From CADEED01 sp043747875 (lineage in GTDB: Bacteria; Pseudomonadota; Gammaproteobacteria; Steroidobacterales; Steroidobacteraceae): DNA of 64,000 nt. The stretch covers positions 1-64,000 of the forward strand of contig JAYTOI010000025.1 of the NCBI GenBank assembly GCA_043747875.1, written 5' to 3'. Shown piece after piece: positions 25,990 to 35,512 of the stretch. Both the position numbers and the translations under genes were made by a program. Each line of letters opens with the position of its first letter. Positions within the stretch are counted from its first letter, which is position 1. The notes beneath the pieces are model-generated. The model did not search any database. It had not been told where the DNA came from and saw only the letters and a program-made list of their open reading frames with translations.

Positions 25990-26427
25990 CGTCCCCCGAC
26001 CCAGACGGCGCCCTGACCGGCGCAAGATCAGTGATTTGGCGCTGACCTTGGATCCCGTGGCGCGTGCCGCCGGCTGCACTGATTTCGAGCGACTCCCGTG
26101 CAAATCAATGTATTTACGGGCAACATCGCGCAGGCGTAGGGGAGCACTTGGACAATAAATCGACATCCCCGCGCGGGAGGGTACCGTGACGAGGCTTCTC
26201 GAGATCTCTCGCCTCGGTTCTCTTTCGTTTTTGAATTGACTACTCAGCTCGAGTTTTCGACGGAGTAGCTTCGCGGCTCGCCCGGTGGTCCCCCTGCCGG
26301 GCGAGCCGTTTTCATTTTCGCGGGCAGCGCCACTGCAGTAGTTAGACGCCAGCGCCGCGTGCGGCGTGCCGCTTGCGTGCGCCGCAGCGTCGCCGCATCA
26401 TGCGAGCGGTAACACGAGGGGTCCTCC
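25990..26427 (+). promoter_or_regulatory. Structured intergenic leader between tRNA-Lys and the DUF1080 gene
   Basis: These 438 bases hold no credible gene. Three inverted repeats lie in the middle: CGAGGC/GCCTCG (26190-26195 with 26211-26216) followed by a T-rich run, CTACTC/GAGTAG around 26240-26270, and a strong terminator at 26274-26318. This arrangement fits either a small RNA with its own terminator or a 5' leader with an attenuator. No known riboswitch was recognised. Confidence 0.4.
26274..26318 (+). terminator. Rho-independent terminator upstream of the DUF1080 gene
   Basis: CGGCTCGCCCGG and CCGGGCGAGCCG form a perfect 12-bp stem (26274-26285 with 26297-26308) with an 11-base loop, followed by TTTTCATTTT. 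It lies about 110 bases before the next start. It may end the queC/tRNA transcript or a small RNA, or attenuate the downstream gene. Confidence 0.8.
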
Positions 26428-27903
26428 ATGCGAAAGATTTCGATGTCTGCGGCTGCGTTGTGCGCGCTGCTGTCCGGTGCCCTGGCGGGCGCGGCCGACC
26501 GCGCCGACGGCTGGAAGCCGCTGTTCAACGGCAAGGACCTCAAGGGCTGGTCCGTACGCTACGCCTCACAAACTCCCGATGGCGCGCCCGCGCCCGCGAC
26601 GTTGTTCCGCGTCGAGAACGGCACTATCCACGCCTATCCCACGCAGCCCGCGGGTGAAGTGCAGCCCAACGCGTACCTCATCACCGACGCCGCTCACAAA
26701 GATTACCGGCTCAGCCTCGAATACAAATGGGGCGAGAAGAAATACGCGCCGCGCTTCGAGCAGGTGCGCGATGCGGGCCTGCTTTATCACGTGCATCGCG
26801 AGCGGGCCGGCGACTGGCCGGCGTCCGCCGAAGCGCAGATCCAGGAAGGCGACACGGGCGATTCGTGGGCCATCCTCACTCAGCTCTCCACGTTCATCGA
26901 TCCGAAAACGGGTTTCTACACGCTGCCCGAGAACGGTGGCGTGCCCGCGGTCCGCGGGGACAAGGACAAGTTCGAGCGCACCTGGCACAGCCGCGGAAAT
27001 GAATATCCGGGCTGGAACACCGTCGAGGTCATCGTGCGCGGCGATCGCGTCACGCACATCGTCAACGGCGTCGTGAACATGCGTGTTTTCGATCTGAAGT
27101 CCTGGGACGAGAGCGCGAAGAACTGGGTGAAGCTCGACCACGGCAAGATCGCGCTTCAGGCCGAGGCCGCCGAGATCTTCTATCGCAACATCCAGATCAG
27201 ACCGGTCAACGACGGCGATGACCTGCCGCCAAAGCCGGAGATCACGGAAGTGTGGTTCCCGGTGCCGAGGAAAGTGACGCCCGGTACCTCTGCGGGCGCG
27301 CCGCCCTCCGACGCGGTGGTGCTATTCGATGGCAAGAGTCTCGACTCCTGGAAGAGCGCGCGTAGTGGCGGCGAAGCGGGTTGGAAGATCGTGAACGGCG
27401 AGATGGTCGTCGGGCCGGGAACCGGTGACATCCAGACGAAAGAGATGTTCGGCGACGTGCAGCTCCACGTCGAGTGGTGCGGCCCGGAGTTGCCCGCCAG
27501 GAACGTGAACCAGGATCGCGGCAACAGCGGCGTGTTCCTGCAGGATGTCTACGAAGTGCAGGTGCTCGACAACTTCAAGAACCCGACGTACGTGAACGGC
27601 ATGGTGGGTTCCATCTACAAGCAGCACCCGCCGCTGGTGAGCGCCACGCTGCCGGCCGAGACCTGGAACGTGTACGACATCGTGTTCACGGCGCCGCGCT
27701 TCAATGCCGACGGCACGCTGGCCTCGCCGACGCGTTTCACGGTGCTGCACAACGGCGTGCTGGTGCAGAACAACGTGTCGCTCAAGGGCGGCACCACCTA
27801 CATCGGCGCGCCTAGCTATTTCCCGCACGGCAACCTGCCGCTGCGCCTGCAGGACCACGGTCACCTGGTGCGATTTCGCAACATCTGGCTGCGAAAGCTC
27901 TGA
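26428..27903 (+). CDS. Secreted protein with two DUF1080 (3-keto-glycoside hydrolase-type) domains
   Basis: This 491-residue exported protein has a signal peptide ending GALAGAA, then two copies of the concanavalin-like DUF1080 fold. Copy 1 (about 28-265) starts WKPLFNGKDLKGWSV; copy 2 (about 295-491) starts VVLFDGKSLDSWKS and includes NSGVFLQDVYEVQVLDNF. Some family members hydrolyse 3-keto-glucosides; others have no known activity. The ribosome-binding site GAGGGG lies 6 bases before the ATG. The downstream kinase and sugar porters suggest a carbohydrate-use context, which is inference. Confidence 0.85.
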   Translation: MRKISMSAAALCALLSGALAGAADRADGWKPLFNGKDLKGWSVRYASQTPDGAPAPATLFRVENGTIHAYPTQPAGEVQPNAYLITDAAHKDYRLSLEYKWGEKKYAPRFEQVRDAGLLYHVHRERAGDWPASAEAQIQEGDTGDSWAILTQLSTFIDPKTGFYTLPENGGVPAVRGDKDKFERTWHSRGNEYPGWNTVEVIVRGDRVTHIVNGVVNMRVFDLKSWDESAKNWVKLDHGKIALQAEAAEIFYRNIQIRPVNDGDDLPPKPEITEVWFPVPRKVTPGTSAGAPPSDAVVLFDGKSLDSWKSARSGGEAGWKIVNGEMVVGPGTGDIQTKEMFGDVQLHVEWCGPELPARNVNQDRGNSGVFLQDVYEVQVLDNFKNPTYVNGMVGSIYKQHPPLVSATLPAETWNVYDIVFTAPRFNADGTLASPTRFTVLHNGVLVQNNVSLKGGTTYIGAPSYFPHGNLPLRLQDHGHLVRFRNIWLRKL

Positions 27904-28086
27904 CGCGGGTCTCACTTCCTCAAGTGGGGCGTGAGCTTCTGACGGTGCGGCCATTTTTTGCCGTCTGCGGGGCGCATTTCTGACGACTGTGCGAACTTGC
28001 GGGGGTCAAGAGAACGCGCTTTTCTACCGATAAACCGGCTGGACCGACAGGCTTTTCGCCCGTTTGGGGTCCCGACGGAGCATTGG

Positions 28087-29997
28087 ATGAACGGCGCCCA
28101 GAACGAAGAACCGGCCGGTCGGCCCGAGCCGGCCGCCCCGGAAACGACCACGACGGATCTGCCGCTGCAGGCGCAGCTCATGGGCAGCTTTGCGCTCGTG
28201 TTCATCTTGAGCACCATCGCGGGCGTCGTCGGCTACGCGACGTTCGACTCCACCTCGCTCGACGAGAGCGCGCGCGCCAAGGCGACGATGTACACCGCGA
28301 ACCTCACGCAGCAGCTCTACGGCGCCGTGGCGTTCAACGATCCGGTTCTGGCGGATGAAGTCATCCGCCCGCTGCGCACCGACCGCAACGTGTACGGTGT
28401 GGCGGTGTACGCGGCCGGCGGCAAGCGCCTCGCGGGTCATGGCGAATCTCCCCGAACGCTGGCCGACGGCGACGACGTGCGGCTCAGCGACGACCGTGTG
28501 ACGGTCATGCTGCGCGACCTGTACGTGGGCGAGGGCGCATCGGGTCGTCTCTATCTTGCGCTATCTACCGAGCACATCGCTTCGGCGCGCTTCCGCGCGG
28601 CGCAGTTCCCCGCGATGATCACCGCCGTGGTGCTGTTGTTCGCCATCCTGCTGGCGCTGGCGCATTCGTTCAGCGTCATGATGTCCGAGGTCGTGCGCAT
28701 GTTCGAAGAGCGCCGCCAGATGGAGCGCACCGAGAAGCAACGCCTCGAAAAGCTGGTTTCCGAGCGTACGCATGAGCTGGAGCGCGGTCGCGAGCAGTAC
28801 CGACTCGTCGTCGAGGGCACGCATGCGATCCCGTTCGCGCTCGACGTCGACGACGGGCACTTCGAATACATCGGCCCGCAAGGTCCGCAGCGACTGGGCT
28901 TCAGCGAGCACCTGTGGAAACAGATCGGCTTCCTCGACAAGCTCATGCCGCGCGATCGCAACGGCGCGGTGCGTTCGCGCATCGACGACAGCAGGAGCGG
29001 CAACTTCGAGCTGGAGACCACCGTGCTCACGCTGGACGAACAGCGCGTCGACCTGCGCTGGGTCGCGAGCTGCGAGCAGAGCGACAGCACCGGCCAGCAC
29101 AAGGTGCTGCGCGGCATGATGCTCGACGTCACCGATCAACGCCGTCTCGAGAACGACCTGGCGCAGGCCCAGAAGCTCGAGAGCGTCGGCCGGCTCGCCG
29201 CCGGTGTCGCGCACGAGATCAACACACCGGTGCAGTTCGTTTCCGACAGCGTGCATTTCGTGCGCGAGGCCTTGGACGACCTGTCCGGGATCGTCCACAA
29301 ATATCGCGAGCTGCGGATCGCCACCGAGCAGGGCGCGGGGGTCGCGGCCGCCGCCAAGGCCGCCGAAGAGGCCGAGGACAACGCCGACCTCGACTACATC
29401 CTCGAGAACGCGCCGGTGGCGCTGGATCGTGCGCGCGACGGCCTCGGGCGGGTCGCCGCGATCGTGCGGTCCATGAAGGAGTTCGCGCACCCGGACCGCA
29501 AGGAAATGGCGCAGTCCGACTTGAACCAGGCCATCTCGAGCACGCTCGTGATCGCCTCCAACGAATACAAATACGTCGCAGACGTGGAAATGGCGCTCGG
29601 CGATCTGCCGCTGGTGAATTGCTATGCAGGCGAGATCAACCAGGTGGTGCTGAACCTCATCGTCAATGCCGCCCATGCCATCGGTGACGTGGTGAAGGGC
29701 ACCGACCAGAAGGGCAAGATCCGTGTGGCGACGCGCGTGCTCGACCACCAGATCGAGATCTCGATCGGTGACACGGGCAAGGGCATTCCGCTCGAAGTGC
29801 GCTCGCGCATCTTCGATCCGTTCTTCACGACCAAGGAAGTGGGCCGGGGTACGGGGCAGGGCCTGGCGATCGCCCGCACGGTGGTGGTCGACAAGCACGG
29901 CGGTACGCTGCACTTCGAAACCGAGCTCGGCGTGGGCACCACGTTCTACATCCGGCTGCCCATCGACGGGCCGTCGTCCTCGTCGACCGCGGCCTGA
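28087..29997 (+). CDS. Membrane sensor histidine kinase (periplasmic sensor-PAS-HisKA-HATPase)
   Basis: This 636-residue protein starts at ATG 28087, with GGAG about 7 bases upstream. Two membrane helices (about 33-55 and 175-197) flank a periplasmic sensor of about 120 residues. A coiled coil (MERTEKQRLEKLVSERTHEL), a PAS-like domain, HisKA with RLAAGVAHEINTPVQFVSD, and HATPase with DTGKGIPLEVRSRIFDPFF and GRGTGQGLAIA follow. HEINTP kinases form a subgroup of HisKA proteins. No response regulator adjoins it. It lies 8 bases before two sugar porters, so it may sense or regulate their substrate. Confidence 0.9.
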   Translation: MNGAQNEEPAGRPEPAAPETTTTDLPLQAQLMGSFALVFILSTIAGVVGYATFDSTSLDESARAKATMYTANLTQQLYGAVAFNDPVLADEVIRPLRTDRNVYGVAVYAAGGKRLAGHGESPRTLADGDDVRLSDDRVTVMLRDLYVGEGASGRLYLALSTEHIASARFRAAQFPAMITAVVLLFAILLALAHSFSVMMSEVVRMFEERRQMERTEKQRLEKLVSERTHELERGREQYRLVVEGTHAIPFALDVDDGHFEYIGPQGPQRLGFSEHLWKQIGFLDKLMPRDRNGAVRSRIDDSRSGNFELETTVLTLDEQRVDLRWVASCEQSDSTGQHKVLRGMMLDVTDQRRLENDLAQAQKLESVGRLAAGVAHEINTPVQFVSDSVHFVREALDDLSGIVHKYRELRIATEQGAGVAAAAKAAEEAEDNADLDYILENAPVALDRARDGLGRVAAIVRSMKEFAHPDRKEMAQSDLNQAISSTLVIASNEYKYVADVEMALGDLPLVNCYAGEINQVVLNLIVNAAHAIGDVVKGTDQKGKIRVATRVLDHQIEISIGDTGKGIPLEVRSRIFDPFFTTKEVGRGTGQGLAIARTVVVDKHGGTLHFETELGVGTTFYIRLPIDGPSSSSTAA

Positions 29998-30005
29998 GGG
30001 CGACT

Positions 30006-31466
30006 ATGAAGCTCGCCAAGGTCTCCAACAGCCACATCCAGGCGGTCACCGGCACCACGTTCGTATCGACGCTGTCGTCGCTGCTGTTCGGCTATTGCAC
30101 GGCCGTGATCTCGGGCGTGGTCGGCTCGATCGAACACAACTTCATCGCGCCGCGGCACCTGCCCGAGACCGCCGCGAACTTCCTGCTGGGGTTCACCGTG
30201 TGCGCCGCACTGCTCGGCACCATCATCGGTGCATTGACGGCGCGCCGCTCGGCGGAGTCGTTAGGCCGCAGGCGGCCGATGATCATCGCGGCGCTGCTGT
30301 TCCTGGTGTCGGCGTTCGGATCGGCATTTCCCGAAGTCGGCTTTGGCGGCGTCGGCACCATGGGCCCGGACGCAGTCTGGCCGTTCATCGTCTATCGCAT
30401 CATTGGCGGCGTGGCCGTCGGCCTGGCATCGGTCATCGCGCCGATGTACGTCGCGGAGTTCGCACCGAGCGCGGTGCGCGGCCAGTTGGGCGCGTATCAG
30501 CAGATCGCAATCGCCGGGGGCATCTCGCTGGTGCTGTTCGTCAACTGGGGCATCTCACTGCAGGGCGACGATCGTTGGGTGATCGAGGTGGGCTGGCGCT
30601 ACATGATGGTGTCGCTGGCGGTACCCGCGCTGGCGTTCTTCTGGCTGTCCTTCACCGTGCCCGAATCCCCGCGCTGGCTGGTGCGGCACGGCCGCATCGA
30701 GCAGGCGCGGCGTGCACTGGCGCGCTCCACGGATACCGAGGAAGTACGCGTGATGCTCGAGGATCTCGCGCAGCAGTCCCAGACAGCCGAGAAGCCGCAG
30801 CCGTTGCTGGCGTTCGGCGCGCGCGTGGTGCTCGTGGGGGTCGCGCTCAGCGTGCTGCAGCAACTGGTCGGGTTGAATGCGATTTCCTACTACGGCCCGC
30901 AGATCCTCATGAAGATGGGGTATCACCTGGACGCTGCGTTGCTCGGGGTCCTCATCGCGCGCTGTCTCAATCTGCTCGCGACGATGATCGTGGTGTTGAT
31001 CGTCGATCGCGTCGGACGCAAGCCGCTGCTCATCGCGGGCGCGCTCTGCATGGGATTTGCGATGATGGCCATCGGCACGCTGTTCCAGACCGGCCTCACC
31101 GGCCCCTATGGCCTGATCGCCATCTGCTGCTGCTTCGTGGGATACGGCATGTCGTTCGGGCCGATCGTGTGGATCCTGATGTCGGAGCTCTTCCCCGCGC
31201 CGATTCGCGGGCAGGCGATGTCGATCGCGATTGCCGCGCAGTGGGGCGCGAATTTCCTCGTCGCATCGACCTTCCCGGTCCTGTTCGGCAGCAGCTTCCT
31301 CACGCGCATGGCGCACCACGGCTTTCCGTTCTGGGTCTACGGCGCCTTCGCGATGCTCGCGGCTTTCACGGTGTTGCGCTACGTGCCCGAGACGAAAGGG
31401 CTCGATCACGAGGTGCTCGGCGCCTTCTGGCGGCGTCAGGCGCGGCCCGATGCAGCGCGCGCCTGA
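30006..31466 (+). CDS. MFS sugar porter, copy 1
   Basis: This 486-residue 12-helix transporter belongs to the sugar-porter (SP) family. SP-type motifs are seen in ARRSAESLGRRRPMIIAAL, PMYVAEFAPSAVRGQLGAYQ (the PMYxxE signature), VPESPRWLVRHGR (PESPRWL), LIVDRVGRKPLL and the C-terminal VPETKGLDHE (PETKG). Its closest visible relative is the next gene, which starts with the same pattern (KLAKVSNSHIQAVTGTTFVS here, KIAKVTTSHVKAVTGTTFVS there). It lies 8 bases after the kinase and is probably co-transcribed. Confidence 0.93.
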   Translation: MKLAKVSNSHIQAVTGTTFVSTLSSLLFGYCTAVISGVVGSIEHNFIAPRHLPETAANFLLGFTVCAALLGTIIGALTARRSAESLGRRRPMIIAALLFLVSAFGSAFPEVGFGGVGTMGPDAVWPFIVYRIIGGVAVGLASVIAPMYVAEFAPSAVRGQLGAYQQIAIAGGISLVLFVNWGISLQGDDRWVIEVGWRYMMVSLAVPALAFFWLSFTVPESPRWLVRHGRIEQARRALARSTDTEEVRVMLEDLAQQSQTAEKPQPLLAFGARVVLVGVALSVLQQLVGLNAISYYGPQILMKMGYHLDAALLGVLIARCLNLLATMIVVLIVDRVGRKPLLIAGALCMGFAMMAIGTLFQTGLTGPYGLIAICCCFVGYGMSFGPIVWILMSELFPAPIRGQAMSIAIAAQWGANFLVASTFPVLFGSSFLTRMAHHGFPFWVYGAFAMLAAFTVLRYVPETKGLDHEVLGAFWRRQARPDAARA

Positions 31467-31479
31467 CAGGATTGCATCG

Positions 31480-32937
31480 ATGAAAATCGCGAAAGTCACG
31501 ACCAGTCACGTCAAGGCGGTTACCGGCACCACCTTCGTGTCGGCACTGAGCTGGCTGTTGGGCGGGTACCTCTACGCCCTGGTTGCGGGCATCGTGCCGG
31601 CGCTCGAACACAACTTCGTCGCGCCGCGCGGACTGGGTGAGACGGCCGCCCATCTACTGCTGGGCTTCGCCGTCTGCTCGGTATTGTTCGGCACGATCAT
31701 CGGCTCACTGCTCGCGCGACCCGTCGCGGAGCGGCTCGGTCGCAAGGTGCCGATCATCATCGCGGCGGTGTTGTTCCTGGTCTGCGCTGTGGGTTCGGCC
31801 TTCCCGGAGATCGCCATCGCGCCGCTCGGGACGTCGACGCCCGACGCGTTCTGGCCTTTCGTCATCTACCGCATGATCGGCGGCTTCGCCATGGCGCTGG
31901 CGTCATTCGTCGCGCCGATGTACGTCAGCGAATTCGCGCCGACCACAGTGCGTGGGCAGATCGGCGCGTATCAGCAGTTCGCGATCGCCGGCGGCATCTG
32001 CATCGCGTTGTGCGTGAACTGGGGCATTTCGCTGCAGGGCGACGCTGCCTGGATGCTGTCGTCGGGCTGGCGATACATGAATCTCGCGCTCGCCGTGCCG
32101 GCACTGGCGTTGTTCTGCATGAGCTTCACCGTGCCCGAGAGTCCGGCGTGGCTGGTGCGGCGCGGACGCACCGAAGAGGCGCGTCGCGCGCTCGAGCACT
32201 CCGCGGAGCCGGAGGAAATGCACGCCGCCATGGAAGACCTCCTGGCCGAAGCGGAGCAGAAGCCCGTCACGGCGCCGGTGCTGTCGTTCGGCACGCGCGT
32301 GCTGTACGTCGGCATCGCGATCAACATCCTGCAGCAGTTCGTCGGCCTGACGGCGATTTCGTATTACGGGCCGGTGATCCTGCAGCGCCTGGGCTATCAC
32401 CTGGACGAGGCATTCCTCGGCGTGCTGCTGGCGCGCTCGCTCAACGTGCTCGCGACCATGGGCGTGGTGCTGGTCGTCGACCGTGTCGGACGCAAACCGC
32501 TGCTCGTCGTCGGCGCGATCGTCATGGGCCTGTCGATGCTCGCGCTGGGTTGGCTGCTGCGTACCGGCAGCGCTCCGATGTTCGGCCTCATCGCCATCTG
32601 CTGCTATCTGGTCGGGCTCGGCCTCTCGTTCGGGCCCATCGTGTGGATAATGCTTTCCGAGATCTTTCCAGCGCCGATCCGCGCGAAAGCCACGTCCATC
32701 GCCATGTGGGCCCAGTGGGGCGCCAACCTGTGCGTGGCCTTGTCGTTTCCCGCGCTGTTCGGTTCCACGGTCAACGCGTACTCGAACGGAGCGCTGCCGT
32801 TCTGGATCTACGGCGGCTTCGCATTGATTGCGGGGTTCGTGGTGTTGCGCTTCGTGCCCGAAACGAAGGGCGTCGACAACGAGGTGCTGGGCACGTTCTG
32901 GCGCCGGCAGTCGCGGGCGTCCGCCGCGCGCGCCTGA
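31480..32937 (+). CDS. MFS sugar porter, copy 2
   Basis: This 485-residue paralogue of the preceding porter starts at ATG 31480, 13 bases after it. The same SP signatures are present: PMYVSEFAPTTVRGQIGAYQ, VPESPAWLVRRGRTEEARR, VVDRVGRKPLLVVGA and VPETKGVDNE. High similarity along the whole length indicates a local tandem duplication. Differences cluster in the loops, so substrate range may differ. Its stop lies 2 bases from the stop of the convergent DUF6624 gene. Confidence 0.93.
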   Translation: MKIAKVTTSHVKAVTGTTFVSALSWLLGGYLYALVAGIVPALEHNFVAPRGLGETAAHLLLGFAVCSVLFGTIIGSLLARPVAERLGRKVPIIIAAVLFLVCAVGSAFPEIAIAPLGTSTPDAFWPFVIYRMIGGFAMALASFVAPMYVSEFAPTTVRGQIGAYQQFAIAGGICIALCVNWGISLQGDAAWMLSSGWRYMNLALAVPALALFCMSFTVPESPAWLVRRGRTEEARRALEHSAEPEEMHAAMEDLLAEAEQKPVTAPVLSFGTRVLYVGIAINILQQFVGLTAISYYGPVILQRLGYHLDEAFLGVLLARSLNVLATMGVVLVVDRVGRKPLLVVGAIVMGLSMLALGWLLRTGSAPMFGLIAICCYLVGLGLSFGPIVWIMLSEIFPAPIRAKATSIAMWAQWGANLCVALSFPALFGSTVNAYSNGALPFWIYGGFALIAGFVVLRFVPETKGVDNEVLGTFWRRQSRASAARA

Positions 32938-32939
32938 CT

Positions 32940-33521
32940 TCAGTTGATCCAGCCCACGCTGCGGCGGAATTCGAGCTCGCGCGCTTCGCTCGCCGCCACG
33001 ACCTCGGCGGACGGCTGTGGCTGCAGGCGCGCCTGTGCCAGTGTTTGTGCCAGCGGCGGCAGACCCGCCTGCATGCGCATGGAATTCACGCGGCCCTCGT
33101 CTTCGAGCGGATGCGGCTCGAGTCCGTCGGGACCCAGCCGCAGTTGCGTGCCGTAGCGCTGCGGCCGGCCCTCGTATACCCGGATACGGTCGTCGATGAT
33201 CGCGAACTGCCAGCGGGGCAGGTCATTGGATTGCGTGGCGCGGTCGATGTGATCGCGGCACTGACGCATGAAAACCGGTTCGGAGTATGAATGCAGCGCG
33301 ATGCGCCATGCGGCCTTTGCGCCCTGCTCACCGACCAGTGTGTGCCCGGGCCAGCCGAACACGGCCACGATCTGACGCAGCCGGCTCGCGTTGGTGCGAT
33401 GAACCTCTTCGAGCCTGGAGTGGTATTGATGGTCCAGTTCGCCGGCGGCAGTGAGTTGGGCACGCACCGCCTGGTCGTGCGCTTCCATGTCGAGAAGCGC
33501 CTTCGATAATGATTCGTCCAT
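32940..33521 (-). CDS. DUF6624 domain-containing protein
   Basis: This 193-residue cytosolic protein starts at ATG 33521. The central region (about 50-145) matches DUF6624: RLRQIVAVFGWPGHTLVGE, GAKAAWRIALHS, FMRQCRDHI and the motif IRVYEGRPQRYGTQLR. The family function is unknown. The C-terminus is Gln/Ala-rich. It is convergent with the sugar porter and follows the EF-hand gene, from which a terminator separates it. Confidence 0.75.
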   Translation of the reverse strand: MDESLSKALLDMEAHDQAVRAQLTAAGELDHQYHSRLEEVHRTNASRLRQIVAVFGWPGHTLVGEQGAKAAWRIALHSYSEPVFMRQCRDHIDRATQSNDLPRWQFAIIDDRIRVYEGRPQRYGTQLRLGPDGLEPHPLEDEGRVNSMRMQAGLPPLAQTLAQARLQPQPSAEVVAASEARELEFRRSVGWIN

Positions 33522-33583
33522 TCCTCGCCACGTCCTCCACGGTCTTCGATGCCGGCTCCTTCGGCCTGCCGCGAATATACGCG

Positions 33584-33621
33584 AAAACGCAAACACCCCG
33601 CGCGGCCCACGCCGCGCGGGG
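33584..33621 (-). terminator. Rho-independent terminator of the EF-hand gene
   Basis: Read on the minus strand, CCCCGCGCGGC and GCCGCGCGGGG pair perfectly over 11 bp around a 4-base loop (33596-33621), followed by TGTTTGCGTTTT. It lies 22 bases after the EF-hand stop and before the DUF6624 start. Confidence 0.75.
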
Positions 33622-33642
33622 ATTGGTCTGGTCGCGAAAGAC

Positions 33643-33948
33643 CTATTGCGGCTGCGGATCGCCACCGATGCCGGTGTCGTTGCGCTTCTGCTTGTTCACG
33701 GCGCGTTTGTATTCCGCGTCGTCGAGATAGCCGTCGCCATCCTTGTCCGCCGACGAGAAGCTCTCGATCAGGCTGGGATCCGCCGATGCCTCGGGCATGG
33801 AGATGCGGCCATCCTTGTTCGCGTCGAGCGCATCGAACGAGATGCTCTCTCCGGCAGGAGTCGCGGGCATCGTCTTGCCGCTTTCGGCGGCGAGCGCGGC
33901 CAGCGGCAGGACGGCGGCCACGGCGGCAATCGACAGTCGCGTTTTCAT
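33643..33948 (-). CDS. Small exported EF-hand (calcium-binding) protein
   Basis: This 101-residue protein has a signal peptide ending LAALA and two EF-hand loops: DALDANKDGRISMPEAS and ADKDGDGYLDDAEY. Both have Asp at positions 1, 3 and 5 and Glu at 12 of the loop, so calcium binding is likely. This type of periplasmic EF-hand protein is common and of unknown role. A perfect GGAACGTTCC palindrome lies 23 bases upstream of the start (33971-33980) and could be an operator. Confidence 0.82.
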   Translation of the reverse strand: MKTRLSIAAVAAVLPLAALAAESGKTMPATPAGESISFDALDANKDGRISMPEASADPSLIESFSSADKDGDGYLDDAEYKRAVNKQKRNDTGIGGDPQPQ

Positions 33949-34119
33949 GGTGAACTTCCTATCTAGTTACGGAACGTTCCATTGAGCCACTGAGCGGTGG
34001 CGATTCGAAGGCACGGTGTGCGGTGGCGCGGCGGGCCGACACCTGCCGTAGTGTCCACTGACGCAAATGTCGGAAGGCGCCTGCTTCAGTGGCGGCGCGA
34101 ACCGCCGAGTCTTGCCCGG

Positions 34120-35409
34120 GTGAATGCGTTCTGGTTCCTGCTCGTCGGCGTGCTGCTGGTGGCGATCGCGCTGCTCGGGCGGTTCCTCGACCGGCTGCCC
34201 GTCAGTCCCGCGATGATCTACCTGTTGGTCGGATTCCTGCTGGGCCCGGCGGCGTTCGATGCGCTCGAGCTGCATCCCATGCGGCATCTGCCGATGCTCG
34301 AATCGATCACCGAGATCGCGCTGTTGATCGCACTGTTCACCGTCGGCATCAAACTGCGCGTGCCCATCTTCGAAAAAACGGGGGGCGACTGGCGTTGGAG
34401 TCTGCCGCTGCGATTGGCCACGGTTTCGATGGTGGTCACCATAGCCGCGATGACCGCGGCCGGCACTTGGTTGTTAGGCTTGAGCCTGCCGATCGCGCTG
34501 CTCATCGCCGCGACCCTGGCGCCCACCGATCCTGTGCTCGCCTCGGAGGTGCAATTGCGCGGTCCGGAGGATCGCGACGGCCTGCGCTTCGCGCTCACGG
34601 GCGAGGGCGGACTCAACGACGGCACCGCGTTTCCGTTCGTACTGCTCGGCCTCGGCCTGCTCGGCTTGCGCGAGCTCGGCGACTGGGGCATGCGCTGGCT
34701 GGCGCTGGACCTGGTGTGGGGGACAGTCGCCGGGCTCGGAGTCGGATTCGCAGTCGGCGATGTGCTGGCGCGTGGCGTGCGGCGCCTGCGCGCGTGGCGT
34801 CGCGACGTGTTCATCCTCGATGAGTTCCTGCTGCTCGGCGTGATCGCGATGAGCTACGGCATCGCGCTCGCGGTGCATGGACTGGGCTTCCTCGCGGTAT
34901 TCGCCGCCGGCCTGGCGCTGCGCCGCGCCGACGATATGCATGCGGGAGAGCAGCCGGACCGGCCGCCGATCACGCCCAGTCTGCTGAACGTCAACGAGCA
35001 GATAGAGCGCATCGTCGAAGTGGCGGTAGTGCTGCTCGTAGGCGCGATGATCTCGACCGGCTACTGGTCCATGAACGGGCTCGTGCTCGCGGCGCTGCTG
35101 TTCTTCGCGGTCCGGCCACTGGCGGTGTGGTTAGGTGTGCTGGGCGTGCCGAAGGCGCAGGCACCGCGCCGCCTGCTCGGCTGGTTCGGCATCCGCGGCA
35201 TAGGCTCGGTGTATTACGCCGTTTTCATCGCGAGTCATGAGATCGCTTTTCCGGACGCGGTGGAGCTGCTGTCGAGCGTGTTCACCGTGATCGCTGCATC
35301 GATCGTCGTGCACGGGATATCGGCGGCGCCCCTCATGGAGCTCTACCGTTTGCGCGGCGCGCGCCGTACCGCCCGCGCGGCAGCGCGCCCGGTGTCGGAC
35401 AAACGATGA
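34120..35409 (+). CDS. Cation:proton antiporter (CPA1, NhaP-like)
   Basis: This 429-residue membrane protein has about 12 helices. The sodium/hydrogen exchanger family is recognised from SPAMIYLLVGFLLGP, LIAATLAPTDPVLASEVQL (the TDP of the ion site) and FALTGEGGLNDGTAFPFVLL (the ND motif of electroneutral CPA1 members). I chose GTG 34120, just before the first helix; the frame is open further upstream. It exchanges Na+ or K+ for H+ across the inner membrane. The surrounding genes are stress- and envelope-related. Confidence 0.85.
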   Translation: MNAFWFLLVGVLLVAIALLGRFLDRLPVSPAMIYLLVGFLLGPAAFDALELHPMRHLPMLESITEIALLIALFTVGIKLRVPIFEKTGGDWRWSLPLRLATVSMVVTIAAMTAAGTWLLGLSLPIALLIAATLAPTDPVLASEVQLRGPEDRDGLRFALTGEGGLNDGTAFPFVLLGLGLLGLRELGDWGMRWLALDLVWGTVAGLGVGFAVGDVLARGVRRLRAWRRDVFILDEFLLLGVIAMSYGIALAVHGLGFLAVFAAGLALRRADDMHAGEQPDRPPITPSLLNVNEQIERIVEVAVVLLVGAMISTGYWSMNGLVLAALLFFAVRPLAVWLGVLGVPKAQAPRRLLGWFGIRGIGSVYYAVFIASHEIAFPDAVELLSSVFTVIAASIVVHGISAAPLMELYRLRGARRTARAAARPVSDKR

Positions 35410-35512
35410 CGGGGGCGACGCCGCGCTCCCACGCCATTCTCAGGGCCCGCCGCTGCACGCGGCGGTGCGGCAAACCCACACTCCCCATACGCCTAAGAAA
35501 CATGGAGGGGTC

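Noticed and set aside
25914..26427. tRNA-Lys as a phage or island attachment site
   Set aside because: No integrase gene, no repeat of the tRNA 3' end and no composition change follow it.
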